Assembly: GCF_030295425.1 (NCBI RefSeq)
Contig: NZ_AP027081.1
Location: 930,001 to 994,000 of the forward strand
DNA length: 64,000 nucleotides
Reading direction: 5' to 3'
From: Mesoterricola sediminis
GTDB taxonomy: Bacteria > Acidobacteriota > Holophagae > Holophagales > Holophagaceae
A program made the translations under genes and the position numbers. Positions 7,303 to 16,366 of the stretch are shown here, one piece after another. Positions within the stretch are counted from its first letter, which is position 1. Each line of letters begins with the position of its first letter. The notes beneath the pieces were generated by a model. That model was given only the letters and a program-made list of their open reading frames with translations. It made no database searches and was not told the origin of the DNA.

Positions 7303-10300
7303 TCAGAACGTGAGGCCGAAGGTGACTTCACCGGCCCGCCGAGAGAGGCTGGAGATGTAGGTGAGGCCGGCGGAGCTCCCCTCGCCGCGGCTGCCGACGG
7401 GCACCTTGTTGCTGGGGCTGTAGGCCCGGAGCAGGGTGCCCTGGGGCCCCATGTAGTAGCCCGAGTCGCCGGTGATGGGGTAGGGGGGATTGAAGACGCT
7501 CTGGTTGAAGATGTTCAGGATCCGGACGCTGCCGGTGAGGCAGGCCTTGCCCACGCCCAGGGGGGCCCGGAAGCCCACCTTGAAGTTCCAGAGGGAATAG
7601 GACTCGCTGGTGGCGTGGAAGGAGGTGCTGTCCCCGTAGATCCGGCTATAGGTCCCGTTGGTGATGTTCTCGATGCCGTAGGGGCTGGCCGCGGCGGTCA
7701 TGGAGGGCCAGATGGCGTAGTAGGTCGAGCTGCGGCCCGGGGCGTTGTACGAGCTGCCGGGGATGATGTTGGGCAGGTAGTAGTTGCCGTTGAGTCCGAA
7801 GGTGACCGTGCCGGTGAGCACGGGGACGACGTAGCCGAAGCCCAGGCTGATGTTGCGGGTCTCGCTCTGGAGGCCCTTGGTGACGTACTGGTCCTCGTTG
7901 GCCGCGGTCAGGCCGTTGAGGGCCTTCACGTAGGCGTAGTTGTAGACGTCGGAGAAGTTCTTGTCGATGGCCTTGCGGCTCAGGGTGACGGTCCCCATCC
8001 AGAAGAGCCTGGGCGTCAGGTTCTGGTTCCAGCCCATCTCGAGGGTGTCGTAGGTGGTGTGGAAGGGGCTGCTCGTCCAGTAGATGTTCTGCATGTAGGC
8101 GGACTTGCCCGCGCCGCCCAGGGGATTGGCGGACTGGGAGTAGAAGTCGAGCTTCCCGGTGTCGACGTAGGAGTTCCACTCCTTCCGGTAGACCTTCCTG
8201 GCCAGGGAGATGCGCACGCTGCCGTTCGTGATCGCCCGGGTGTAGTTGAGGGTGACTTCGTCGGCGAAGGGGACTTCCAGGTTGAGCAGCTTGTTGCGGG
8301 TGACGTCGTTCTTCCAGCTGATGGCGTTGGTGGTGTCCCAGTTGGCGGGGTTGAGGAGGTCCGCGTAGGTCACGAACTTCACGTACTGGGAAGCGTCGGT
8401 GATGGGGGTCCCGGCGGTGGGGACCGCCTGGCCGGAGACGCCCTTCCAGCCCACGAGCACCGCGTTGTTGTAGGGGCTCGCGGACAGGCCGCCGCTGCCG
8501 AAGAAACCGACCGCGAATTCCTGGGAGTAGCGGGCCAGGGTGACGCTGAAGTACTGGCGGCCGTCGCCGGTGGGATCGAACTTCACCATCAGGCGGGGGT
8601 CGAGCCGCGACATGTTGTCGATGCGGAGCCCCGAGTTGCCCACGGCGCTGAAGATGTTGTAGCGGAGGCCCAGCATGACGTGGAGCCGCTTGCTGAGGGT
8701 CCAGCCGTCGTTGACGTAGATCCCGGTGGCGCGGGTGCGCCCGCGCTCGGGGCTGACCGTCCCGATGAGCTTCAGGGGGGCGGGCCCGATGGGGAGGTTC
8801 CAGGTGCTTCCGACGCCGCTGTAGACGTCGCCCCACGTGGTGGTGTTGCCGTAGCTGTTCACGCCCGACCAGGCCATGGTGGGGAAGAGGTAGGCCGAGG
8901 CGTCCAGGGCGCTCTTCGAGGTGTCGCGGTAGTAGCCGCCGGTGTAGATGATCTCGTTGGCGGAGCCGAAGTTCTGGCTGGAGGAATCGTAGTTCTGGAC
9001 GGTGTCGAATCCCACGTCGATGTCGTGGGTCCCCTTGAACTCGAGGTACCAGCGCAGGTTGCCGTCCATCTTCTTGACGCCGCTGCCCTCGGGCCAGTTG
9101 GGGTTGGTGGAGCGGAGCACGGACGCGTAGCCCAGGGAGTTCTGCAGGTCCGTGGTGCCGAGGGTGGGGCTGTAGCGCGAGGCGAAGGCGGCGATGACCG
9201 AGACCGGGTTGTCGGTGGGGCCCGCGTAGGCCAGCCGCTCCCGGTCCGTCCTGGTCAGGTTGAATTCCGCGGAGAGCCGGGAGCCGAGGATGGCCTTCCA
9301 GCCCAGGTTCCAGCCCTTGCTGTTGGCGTTGGTGCTGCCCACCATCTCGCGGTTCAGCGCGCCGGCGGGGGAGCCCATGGTGGTGGTCTTGGTGCGGAAC
9401 ATGGCCAGGGAGACGACGTGGTTCTCGGCCACCGCGGCGGTGATCTTCAGGTCCTGCTGGGAGGTCCGGGTGCGGGCGGCGTAGGTGTAGCCCGCGTCCA
9501 TGAGGTCCGTGCCCCCGGCCACGTAGGCGCCCCCGGGGCCGGCCGCCAGGTAGTTGTCGATGGCGGCGCTGGCCCGGGTGGCGTTCCCCGCCGTCGACGT
9601 GAGGGTCCACAGGGGGGAGGAGCCGCCGTAGGTGGACCAGATGCCCTGCTGGCGCGCCAGGTCCCGGAGGTTCCCATAGGTCCCGTTGCCCGAATCGGGG
9701 GTGATCTTCCCGGACAGGAAGAACCAGACCCGGTCCCGGATGATGGGGCCGCCCAGGGTCCAGTTGTAGGTCCGGGTCAGGTCGTCGGAGTAGTTGAGGC
9801 CGAGGGCGCCCGCGGAATTGGCGAACAGGTTGGAGCCGTGCCGGTTGGAATCCCAGGAGGGGCGGCTGGCGTTGATGGTGAGGGACCCGATGAGCTGGTT
9901 GGAGCCCGACTTGGTGACGGTGTTCACGGTGCCGCCGAGCACACGGCCGTAGCGGGCGTGCATGGGCGAGAGCACCACCTGGATCTCCTCGATGGCCTCG
10001 GGGACCGTCTGGTAGAGGGCCATGTTGCTCTTGGGGTCCCGCGTCTCGATGCCGTTGAGGGTGTAGCCGGTGTTCCAGCTGCCGCGCATGCCCTCGCTGG
10101 TGTAGCCGGGGGTGAGGGCCAGGGCGCTGTCCGCCGTTCGCTCCACGGCGAGCATCTGCATGGTCTCCATGGGGAGGTTGGTGGAGACCGTGGGGTTCTC
10201 GATGGCCTCCAGGGTCTCCCCGGTGCTGATGACCTCGACCTTGGCGCCCACCTGGGCGATGGGCGCGAGCTTGAAGTTGGTTTCCGCTTCCGCGCCGATG

Positions 10301-10593
10301 CCCACGCGGACCCCGTGGGCGGTCTTGCCCAGGAAGTCGGGGGCGCTCACCGTGAGGGTGTAGGTGCTGACCGGAAGGAGGGGGGCGCGGTAGCGGCCCT
10401 TCGCATCGGTGGTGACGACGCGGACGCCGATCATTTCGGGCGCCTGGAGGGAGATCCGGGCCCCCTTGACGGGCCTCCCCTCGGTGTCGGTGACGGTGCC
10501 GGACAGGTTGCCCGTGGTGGCCTGGGCCATCAGCTGGCCGCCGGCGGCGAGGGCGAAGGCGAGGGTACCCCGCCTGAACAGGAGCTTGGACAT
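7303..10593 (-). CDS. TonB-dependent receptor with carboxypeptidase-regulatory-like N-terminus
   Basis: This 1096-residue outer-membrane receptor has a signal peptide (FRRGTLAFALAAGGQLMAQA). A carboxypeptidase-regulatory-like Ig fold follows at about 25-110 (GNLSGTVTDTEGRPVKGARI). Next comes a plug with GYTLNGIETRDP and RVLGGTVNTVTKSGSN near 160-225, then a long beta-barrel ending in EVTFGLTF. Such Oar-like receptors are common in Acidobacteriota and import bulky substrates using TonB energy. The ATG at 10593 follows the upstream barrel gene by 26 bases. Together with the two barrel proteins and the metalloprotease it forms one apparent uptake operon. The substrate is not evident. Confidence 0.92.
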   Translation of the reverse strand: MSKLLFRRGTLAFALAAGGQLMAQATTGNLSGTVTDTEGRPVKGARISLQAPEMIGVRVVTTDAKGRYRAPLLPVSTYTLTVSAPDFLGKTAHGVRVGIGAEAETNFKLAPIAQVGAKVEVISTGETLEAIENPTVSTNLPMETMQMLAVERTADSALALTPGYTSEGMRGSWNTGYTLNGIETRDPKSNMALYQTVPEAIEEIQVVLSPMHARYGRVLGGTVNTVTKSGSNQLIGSLTINASRPSWDSNRHGSNLFANSAGALGLNYSDDLTRTYNWTLGGPIIRDRVWFFLSGKITPDSGNGTYGNLRDLARQQGIWSTYGGSSPLWTLTSTAGNATRASAAIDNYLAAGPGGAYVAGGTDLMDAGYTYAARTRTSQQDLKITAAVAENHVVSLAMFRTKTTTMGSPAGALNREMVGSTNANSKGWNLGWKAILGSRLSAEFNLTRTDRERLAYAGPTDNPVSVIAAFASRYSPTLGTTDLQNSLGYASVLRSTNPNWPEGSGVKKMDGNLRWYLEFKGTHDIDVGFDTVQNYDSSSQNFGSANEIIYTGGYYRDTSKSALDASAYLFPTMAWSGVNSYGNTTTWGDVYSGVGSTWNLPIGPAPLKLIGTVSPERGRTRATGIYVNDGWTLSKRLHVMLGLRYNIFSAVGNSGLRIDNMSRLDPRLMVKFDPTGDGRQYFSVTLARYSQEFAVGFFGSGGLSASPYNNAVLVGWKGVSGQAVPTAGTPITDASQYVKFVTYADLLNPANWDTTNAISWKNDVTRNKLLNLEVPFADEVTLNYTRAITNGSVRISLARKVYRKEWNSYVDTGKLDFYSQSANPLGGAGKSAYMQNIYWTSSPFHTTYDTLEMGWNQNLTPRLFWMGTVTLSRKAIDKNFSDVYNYAYVKALNGLTAANEDQYVTKGLQSETRNISLGFGYVVPVLTGTVTFGLNGNYYLPNIIPGSSYNAPGRSSTYYAIWPSMTAAASPYGIENITNGTYSRIYGDSTSFHATSESYSLWNFKVGFRAPLGVGKACLTGSVRILNIFNQSVFNPPYPITGDSGYYMGPQGTLLRAYSPSNKVPVGSRGEGSSAGLTYISSLSRRAGEVTFGLTF

Positions 10594-10619
10594 GGTCTCG
10601 TTCCTCGACAAGGGATGGG

Positions 10620-11474
10620 CTAGAAGTGGTAGGAGAAACCCACTTCGAGATGGGGGGCGATCTGCTGCCGGGTGTCGACGTGGTCGGCCGGGAACCCGTT
10701 GGGGGCGGCCATCATGCCGATGGCCCGGGGCGTGGAACCGCTGTCCTTGGCCAGGGTGTAGGTGCCTGATCCGGTGACGTGCACGTAGTTGAGGCTCTGG
10801 TAGCGCAGGAGCACGAGGTTGAGCTCGAAGCGGGTGTCGGGCAGCCATTCCGTGCTCAGGCCGATGTACGGGGAGAGGGGCACCTGGTGGCTCTTCTGGG
10901 CGTACCAGTAGTTGTCCCGCCAGCTCCCGGGCTGGGGCGAGGTGCTGGTCACCATGCCCCAGGGCTTGGACATGATGTCGCCCCGCACCTCATGCTTGAA
11001 CTGGGCCCCGCCGATCTGCAGGCCCGCGTGCCAGCCCCGGGCCTTGCCCAGGAAGGGGAAGGTGCCCTCGTACCAGGCGCGGACGGAAAGGCCTTCCAGG
11101 TAGTTGACCCGGGCGTCGGAGGCTCCGTAGGTGCGGTCGATGGGATTCGGGGCCACCTGGGCGGCGACGCCGGTGGAGGGATTCACCCAGGTGAGGGTGG
11201 CGGGCGGATCCTTGATCGTCTCCAGGTAGTAGTTGCCGGGCTTGTAGGCGTAGCCCACCTCCACCCCGAGGCGGCCCGGAAGGGGGAGGGCGAAGGTGGC
11301 GCCGAAGCCCAGGCCGATGGCGTTGCGCTGGAGGTTGTTGGGCTGGGCGAGGGCGAAGCCCACCCGGCCCCGCACCTCGAAGGAGATGGCCGGCGCCTTC
11401 TCGGCGGCCGCCGCCCCGGGGCCCGCCAGGATCAGGCAGCCCAGGACAAGGGAGGTCAAGGGGAAATGGCTCAT
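10620..11474 (-). CDS. Outer-membrane beta-barrel protein, first gene of the receptor cluster
   Basis: A 284-residue protein with signal peptide (LTSLVLGCLILAGPGAAAAE). Amphipathic strands such as FEVRGRVGFALAQ, GLGFGATFALPL and LGVEVGYAYKPG follow, and the end HLEVGFSYHF has a terminal aromatic residue. It is therefore an outer-membrane barrel. It is the first gene after a 167-base gap that follows the MocR regulator on the same strand. That gap carries two direct repeats, and the CGAGGAT ribosome site lies before the ATG. Function is unknown; its place just before the TonB receptor suggests a partner in the same uptake pathway. Confidence 0.75.
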   Translation of the reverse strand: MSHFPLTSLVLGCLILAGPGAAAAEKAPAISFEVRGRVGFALAQPNNLQRNAIGLGFGATFALPLPGRLGVEVGYAYKPGNYYLETIKDPPATLTWVNPSTGVAAQVAPNPIDRTYGASDARVNYLEGLSVRAWYEGTFPFLGKARGWHAGLQIGGAQFKHEVRGDIMSKPWGMVTSTSPQPGSWRDNYWYAQKSHQVPLSPYIGLSTEWLPDTRFELNLVLLRYQSLNYVHVTGSGTYTLAKDSGSTPRAIGMMAAPNGFPADHVDTRQQIAPHLEVGFSYHF

Positions 11475-11592
11475 GGGTATCCTCGGAGGGTGACCGGGCG
11501 GTGGGCGCCGGGAGCGGAAACGGGGCACGGGAAGCCGGAATCGGGAAAGACGGGAACGGAATCGACCTTCCCGCCATTTGACGGGTTTGCCA

Positions 11593-11624
11593 TCAACCGG
11601 TCCCGAGATGGCGGCTCAACCGGT
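11593..11624. promoter_or_regulatory. Direct-repeat operator candidate upstream of the receptor cluster
   Basis: TCAACCGGT occurs at 11593-11601 and again at 11616-11624, 23 bases apart and in the same orientation, about two helical turns. MocR/PdxR-type regulators characteristically bind direct repeats, and a MocR gene lies immediately upstream. The second copy extends to the palindrome AACCGGTT, also found upstream of the maltodextrin operon, so a LacI-type protein is an alternative binder. Confidence 0.5.
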
Positions 11625-11641
11625 TTGGGGGCCGCCTGGGT

Positions 11642-13099
11642 TCAGCGGGAACGGCCCAGGGCGGCCTTGAGCCGTGTCACGGCCGAAGCCAGTTCCTCCT
11701 CGGTGGCCTGGGAGAACCCCATGCGGAAGGCGGGCGCCGGCTCGCCCAGGAAGAACTGGTCCGGCGGGTGCAAGCGCAGGCCGAGGTCCCGGGCCCGGCG
11801 GAGCCAGGCCGCCAGGTCCACGCCCGGCGCGGCGCGCAGCCAGAGCCCGAGGCCGCCCGTGGGGACGGCCACCTCCAGTTGCCCGCCGAGCTCCTCCTGG
11901 AGCCGGCCGCAGAGCAGGTCGCGGCGCCCTTCGTAGATCCGGCGCGTGCGCCGGAGGTGGGCCCCCAGCTCCCCGTCCCGGATGAGGTCGGCCACGGCCC
12001 GCTCGGTGGGAGCGTCCCCCAGGTCCTGGGGGCGCTTGATCCGGGCGAGGAGGGGCACCAGGGCGGCGGGAACCACCAGGTAGCCCAACCGGAGGCCCGG
12101 AGTCAGGAGACGGGAGAGGGAGCCCAGGTGGATCACCTGCCCGGTCCGGTCCAGGGCGAGCAGGGACTCGGGACGCGGATCCCCGTAGGCGAATTCCCCG
12201 TCGTAGTCGTCCTCGAGGATGGCCACCCGGTGGGAGGCCGCGAGGGCGAGGAGGGCCTCGGCCCGGGGGCGGGAGAGGCTCACCGCGGTGGGGAACTGGC
12301 GGCGGGGCGTCAGGTAGAGGAGGCGCACCGGGCCCTGGGCCAGCAAGGCCGCCAGGGCTTCGGTGTCCAGGCCCTCGGCGTCCACGGGCAGGGGACGGAG
12401 GGTCAGGTGCCCCGCCGCCAGGAAGATGTCCCAGGCGGCCCGGTTCCCCGGGGATTCGACGCCCACCACGGCCTGCTTCCGGAAGAGGGTGGCCACGAGC
12501 ATCGCCAGGGCCGCTCTGCTGCCCCGGGTGATCAGGACCCGGTCGGGGGAGACCGCCAGGCCGTGGCGCTCCCCCACCCAGCCCGCCACCGCCTCCCGGA
12601 GGATGGGGTGCCCCAGGGGGTCCTGGCCCCGGAGGAGGGCGGGGGCGTGGTGGCGGAGCGCCCGCTGGTAGGCCCGGGAAAGTTCCTGGGCCGGGGCCAG
12701 GCGGGGGTCCGGCGTGCCATCGGCCAGGAACAGGGTGGTGGGATCGGGGACGGAGGCGGGCAGGAGGAAGCTGGGCAGGTCGAAGCCCACCCCCGTCTCC
12801 CGCGCCGAAGCCACCGTCCGGGCCTGGGAGGGGAGCTCCAGGGCCACGAAGGTCCCGCGGCTGGGCTCCGTGACCAGCCATCCCTGGTCCACCAGCTCGT
12901 TGAGGGCGGGGATCACCGTGTGGCGGTTCACGCCCAGCAGGGTGGCCAGGGCCCGGGAGCCGGGCAGGACGGTGCCGGGACGGAGGCGCCCCTCCAGGAT
13001 GGCCTTGATCACCGTCTGGACCACCCGCTGGACGAGGGTGGCCCCCGGCCCCGCCTCCAGGGTGAGCCGGAGGGGTTCGGGACGCAGGCGGCCGGTCAT
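11642..13099 (-). CDS. MocR/PdxR-type regulator (GntR HTH plus aminotransferase-like domain) lacking the PLP lysine
   Basis: The 485-residue protein has an N-terminal GntR winged helix (about 22-88: QTVIKAILEGRLRPGTVLPG, then LLGVNRHTVIPALNEL and SRGTFVA). A fold-type-I aminotransferase domain follows, with EDDYDGEFAYGDP at 296-308. In this family the motif GTFSKxLxPxLRLG carries the lysine that binds pyridoxal phosphate. Here it reads GSLSRLLTPGLRLG, with Arg330 (codon CGT, 12110-12112) in the lysine position. It therefore probably cannot form the internal aldimine and may sense a free amine, another ligand, or nothing. Its start overlaps the kinase stop in ATGA, so translation of the two is coupled. 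Confidence 0.9.
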   Translation of the reverse strand: MTGRLRPEPLRLTLEAGPGATLVQRVVQTVIKAILEGRLRPGTVLPGSRALATLLGVNRHTVIPALNELVDQGWLVTEPSRGTFVALELPSQARTVASARETGVGFDLPSFLLPASVPDPTTLFLADGTPDPRLAPAQELSRAYQRALRHHAPALLRGQDPLGHPILREAVAGWVGERHGLAVSPDRVLITRGSRAALAMLVATLFRKQAVVGVESPGNRAAWDIFLAAGHLTLRPLPVDAEGLDTEALAALLAQGPVRLLYLTPRRQFPTAVSLSRPRAEALLALAASHRVAILEDDYDGEFAYGDPRPESLLALDRTGQVIHLGSLSRLLTPGLRLGYLVVPAALVPLLARIKRPQDLGDAPTERAVADLIRDGELGAHLRRTRRIYEGRRDLLCGRLQEELGGQLEVAVPTGGLGLWLRAAPGVDLAAWLRRARDLGLRLHPPDQFFLGEPAPAFRMGFSQATEEELASAVTRLKAALGRSR

Positions 13100-16000
13100 G
13101 GCCGCCCCCCGCCGTTGGCCCGCATTTGCGCCCGGGCGACCAAAGGCGCCACGGCCCGCGCCAGGTGGAGGTTCCGTTCGACGGCCTCCCGGAAGGCCGC
13201 CCGGGCCTGGGCGGCCAGGGTCCGGCCGCCTCCCGGTTCCTGCTCGGCCAGGGCCAACAGCAGCTCGCCCCGGAGCACCCAGATCCGGGCGGACAGGAAG
13301 GGGCCCTGGACGCCGCCGGTGGCCTTGTGGGGGGTGCCCCCGCGCCGCGCGTCCCGGGTGGGGGGGCCGTAGGTGGCCAGGGCCCGGGCGCAGGCCCGCA
13401 GCCCCGCCTCGTAGGCCGCGGTCCGGCCCGATCGGGACGCCCGGCCCAGGAGGAGCTCCAATTCGGCCAGGCCCGCCTCCAGCTCCGCCCGGCCCGTGGT
13501 CCGGCCCCGGTCCAGGCGGGCCTGGAGCCAGGGGACCAGACCCGCGAGGGCGGGCCGTGGATCGCGGCCCGCTTGGAGATCATGCCGGCCCACCGCCAGG
13601 CGACCCCGGAGGTAGGCCAGGCAGGCTGTCAGGCTGTGGGGGGTCTCCAGCATGGCCGGTTCCTGGCGGGCCAGGACCGCGGCCAGGGCCGACCAGGCGC
13701 TGGCGGTCCCCAGGGCCAGCGCCTGCTCTCGGCGGAGGTCCGTCTCGCTGGGCAGCTCTGGCGCGGTGGCCGGGGTGCGGCGCTGGAGGATGGCTTCGGC
13801 CTCGGCCAGGCTGGGGGCCGCATCCTCGCCCTGGAGGCGGGCCCATTCGGCCCGGGTGAGGGCGAGCTTGAATCCGGCCTGCCAGGGGATGGGCCGGATC
13901 CCGGCTTGGCGGACGGCCATCCCCAGGGCAAATCGGGCGTCCTGGCCCGTTTCCATCTGGAACTGGGCATTGACCAGCCACCAATAGGCATCCGGCAGGT
14001 CCTCCGCGCCGACGGTGGCGAACAGGCCCGCCAGGTCGAAGGGCAGGCGCAGGTCGTAGGCCCCGGCCGCCCGCAGTGCCAGGGGTTGCCAGGGGGCGAC
14101 CATCCGCAGGATGGCCCGGTCGGGATGGGCCACGGCGTCCGTGAACCGGGCGGTCAACTCCCGGACCTCGGCCCCGGGCGCCTCGCCCAGGGCCAGGCGG
14201 AGGTTCAGGGCCCGCACCTGGTGGCGGATGCGGAGGCGCCACAGCTCCGGGTCCGCGGGCGAGACCGCGAGCCCCCCGTCCAGCCACCGCCGGGACTGGG
14301 CCAGGAGGGCGCGGCGGGCGGCGGGGGTCTGCCCCGGCAGGGCCTCCTGTTCCAGGACCCCTTCGGCGAGCCGCCGGTACACCTGGGGATGGCTGGGGGC
14401 GATCCGGAGGGCCGCCTGGAGCAGGGCCTCGGCCTCCGCCCAGGGGGTTGGCGCGCCTCCGGTGGGGCGGGCGTCCGGAGTCCGGGCCTCCCGCTTGGCC
14501 TCGTCCCGGGCCACGGCGACCAGCACATCCGCTTCCTCCAGCAGGGCGTCCAGCTCGTGGGGGAACCGCGCCCGGTAGGCCCGGGCCAGCCGGAGCAGGG
14601 TCGCCCGGTCCCCGGCGTCCACCTGGGCGACCTCCAGCAGGTGCTGCAGGCGGGTCTGGTCCTCGCTGCCCCGCCCCACGAGCATGGCCCGGGCGGGTTC
14701 CAGGAAGCGCGCGCGGGCCTCGGCCCGGAGCGTGGCCGCCTTGGCGGCGTCCGGGTGGGCCCCGGCGGCGGCCACGGCCTTGCGGTACTCCTGCAGAAGG
14801 GCCAGCGAGAGCCAGTTCCGCGCGAGTTCCGTGTGCAGGCCCAGCCTCCAGGCCGTGCGGAACGCCTCCAGGGCCTCCGGGTCCTCGGGGTCGAGGAGGT
14901 AGCGGGCCTGGCCGAGGGCCAAGTGTCCGGGGGCCTGGGCGGCGCGGCCCTGCCGGGCCATCTCCTGGCGGATGCCGTCCCGCATGGCCCGGGCCTCGGC
15001 CAGGTCCAGGTCGATGGTGTGGGGGGGCAGGCGGTAGGTGCGGTCCAGGTGGCGCCGCAGGGTCTCCACCCGCTTCACGAAATGGGTGTCCCATTCGGCC
15101 TGCTCGGCGGTGTAGGCCACCCGGGCCAGGACCAGGCCGCCGCCCGCGGCCAGGACGAGGGCCCCCAGCCCCACGCCCCAGGCCAACCGCCGATGGCGAC
15201 GCCCCCACTGGGTCAGCCGGTAGCTCCACCCCCCGCCCATGGCCTCCACCGGCTCGTGGCGCAGGAACCGGCCCAGGTCCTCGGCCAGGGCCCGGGCGCT
15301 GGGGTAGCGGTCCCGGGGGTCCCGCGCCAGGCAGCGCTCCACGATGCGGCCGAGGTCCTCCGCCAGGTCCGGCCGCCGCTGGGCGAGGGGGATCCGCTGG
15401 CCGGCCCGGATGGCCTCCAGGAGGCCCTCCAGATCCGTGGCGACGAACGGCATGACGCCGGCCAGGAGGACATAGAGCAGGACGCCGAGGGCGTACACGT
15501 CGCTGCGGGCGCTGAGGAGGGTCGGGTCCCCGGTCAGCTGTTCAGGGCTCGTATAGGGCGGCGTGCCCATGGGGCAGGGGCCTCCGGCGCGACGGCCCGT
15601 CCGCACCATGCCGAAATCCCCCACCACCGGGCGGAAGGTCCCGTCCTCCCGGCGCTGGAGCAGGACATTGCCCAGCTTCAGGTCCAGGTGCACGAGGCCG
15701 CGCGCGTGGGCGGCATGCACGCCCAGGGCCAGTTCCCGCACCAGGTCCAGCTTCCGGGGGAGGTCCAGGGCCGGGCCCGCCTGGGCCAGGGTGGGGCCGT
15801 CCACCAGCTCCATGACGATGTAGCCCTTGCCGGCCTCGTAGATCCGGCACACGTTGGGGTGCTCCACCTGGGCCTGGGCCCGGGCCTCCCGGAGCACGGG
15901 GGAACCCTCGGCCTTGAGGACCTTCAGGGCCACCCATCGCTCCAGGAGGCTGTCCCAGGCCCGCCAGACCCGGGCGGAGGAACCCTCGCCCAGCAGGTTG

Positions 16001-16239
16001 GTCTGCTGGAACCGACCGCCCAGTTCGGGCAGCGGGTGGAGCAGGGCGCCGTCGGGAGCCGCCGGGTCGCTCCAGGAACCGGCCTCCACGCTCCCCACGT
16101 CCTCCAGGCCCTCGAGGCAGGAAGCCCAGAGTTCGGCGCCGGGCAGGGGCGCGCCCGCCCCGGGGGCCGGGTGGACGGCCTCAGGGACAGGGGGCGTGGG
16201 GCCGGTGGCCAGGGGCCTGGCCGGCTGCGGGTCGGACAT
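13096..16239 (-). CDS. Membrane-anchored Ser/Thr protein kinase with TPR-like C-terminal region
   Basis: The 1047-residue protein has a Pro/Ala-rich N-terminus and then a Hanks-type kinase domain at about 77-330. Visible motifs are the glycine loop GEGSSARVW (84-92), ATP lysine in VALKV (Lys106), catalytic loop HLDLKLGN (184-191), DFG at 208-210, and GTPPYTSPEQL. The usual HRD arginine is leucine, making it a non-RD type. One transmembrane helix follows (about 353-376). The remaining roughly 650 residues are Ala/Leu/Arg-rich helical repeats resembling TPRs, probably periplasmic. The ATG at 16239 was chosen; a TTG 22 codons upstream (16305) is in frame but has no ribosome site. The last bases overlap the MocR start. 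Confidence 0.88.
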   Translation of the reverse strand: MSDPQPARPLATGPTPPVPEAVHPAPGAGAPLPGAELWASCLEGLEDVGSVEAGSWSDPAAPDGALLHPLPELGGRFQQTNLLGEGSSARVWRAWDSLLERWVALKVLKAEGSPVLREARAQAQVEHPNVCRIYEAGKGYIVMELVDGPTLAQAGPALDLPRKLDLVRELALGVHAAHARGLVHLDLKLGNVLLQRREDGTFRPVVGDFGMVRTGRRAGGPCPMGTPPYTSPEQLTGDPTLLSARSDVYALGVLLYVLLAGVMPFVATDLEGLLEAIRAGQRIPLAQRRPDLAEDLGRIVERCLARDPRDRYPSARALAEDLGRFLRHEPVEAMGGGWSYRLTQWGRRHRRLAWGVGLGALVLAAGGGLVLARVAYTAEQAEWDTHFVKRVETLRRHLDRTYRLPPHTIDLDLAEARAMRDGIRQEMARQGRAAQAPGHLALGQARYLLDPEDPEALEAFRTAWRLGLHTELARNWLSLALLQEYRKAVAAAGAHPDAAKAATLRAEARARFLEPARAMLVGRGSEDQTRLQHLLEVAQVDAGDRATLLRLARAYRARFPHELDALLEEADVLVAVARDEAKREARTPDARPTGGAPTPWAEAEALLQAALRIAPSHPQVYRRLAEGVLEQEALPGQTPAARRALLAQSRRWLDGGLAVSPADPELWRLRIRHQVRALNLRLALGEAPGAEVRELTARFTDAVAHPDRAILRMVAPWQPLALRAAGAYDLRLPFDLAGLFATVGAEDLPDAYWWLVNAQFQMETGQDARFALGMAVRQAGIRPIPWQAGFKLALTRAEWARLQGEDAAPSLAEAEAILQRRTPATAPELPSETDLRREQALALGTASAWSALAAVLARQEPAMLETPHSLTACLAYLRGRLAVGRHDLQAGRDPRPALAGLVPWLQARLDRGRTTGRAELEAGLAELELLLGRASRSGRTAAYEAGLRACARALATYGPPTRDARRGGTPHKATGGVQGPFLSARIWVLRGELLLALAEQEPGGGRTLAAQARAAFREAVERNLHLARAVAPLVARAQMRANGGGRP

Positions 16240-16366
16240 GGGGAGCTCGAGCGGCGGCGCGGACGCCGCGTGGGACGCGGGTTCCGCGGGGGCGGGGCGT
16301 GTCAAGGAAGGGCGGGGGCCCTGGGCGAACAGGGGACGAAACGGCAGGCGCGGCCCTCGGCCGGGC

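Noticed and set aside
16300-16305. Perfect TTGACA on the minus strand before the kinase
   Set aside because: No -10-like sequence occurs 16-18 bases downstream, and the region is almost pure G and C. The same bases form a possible TTG start, also without a ribosome site.
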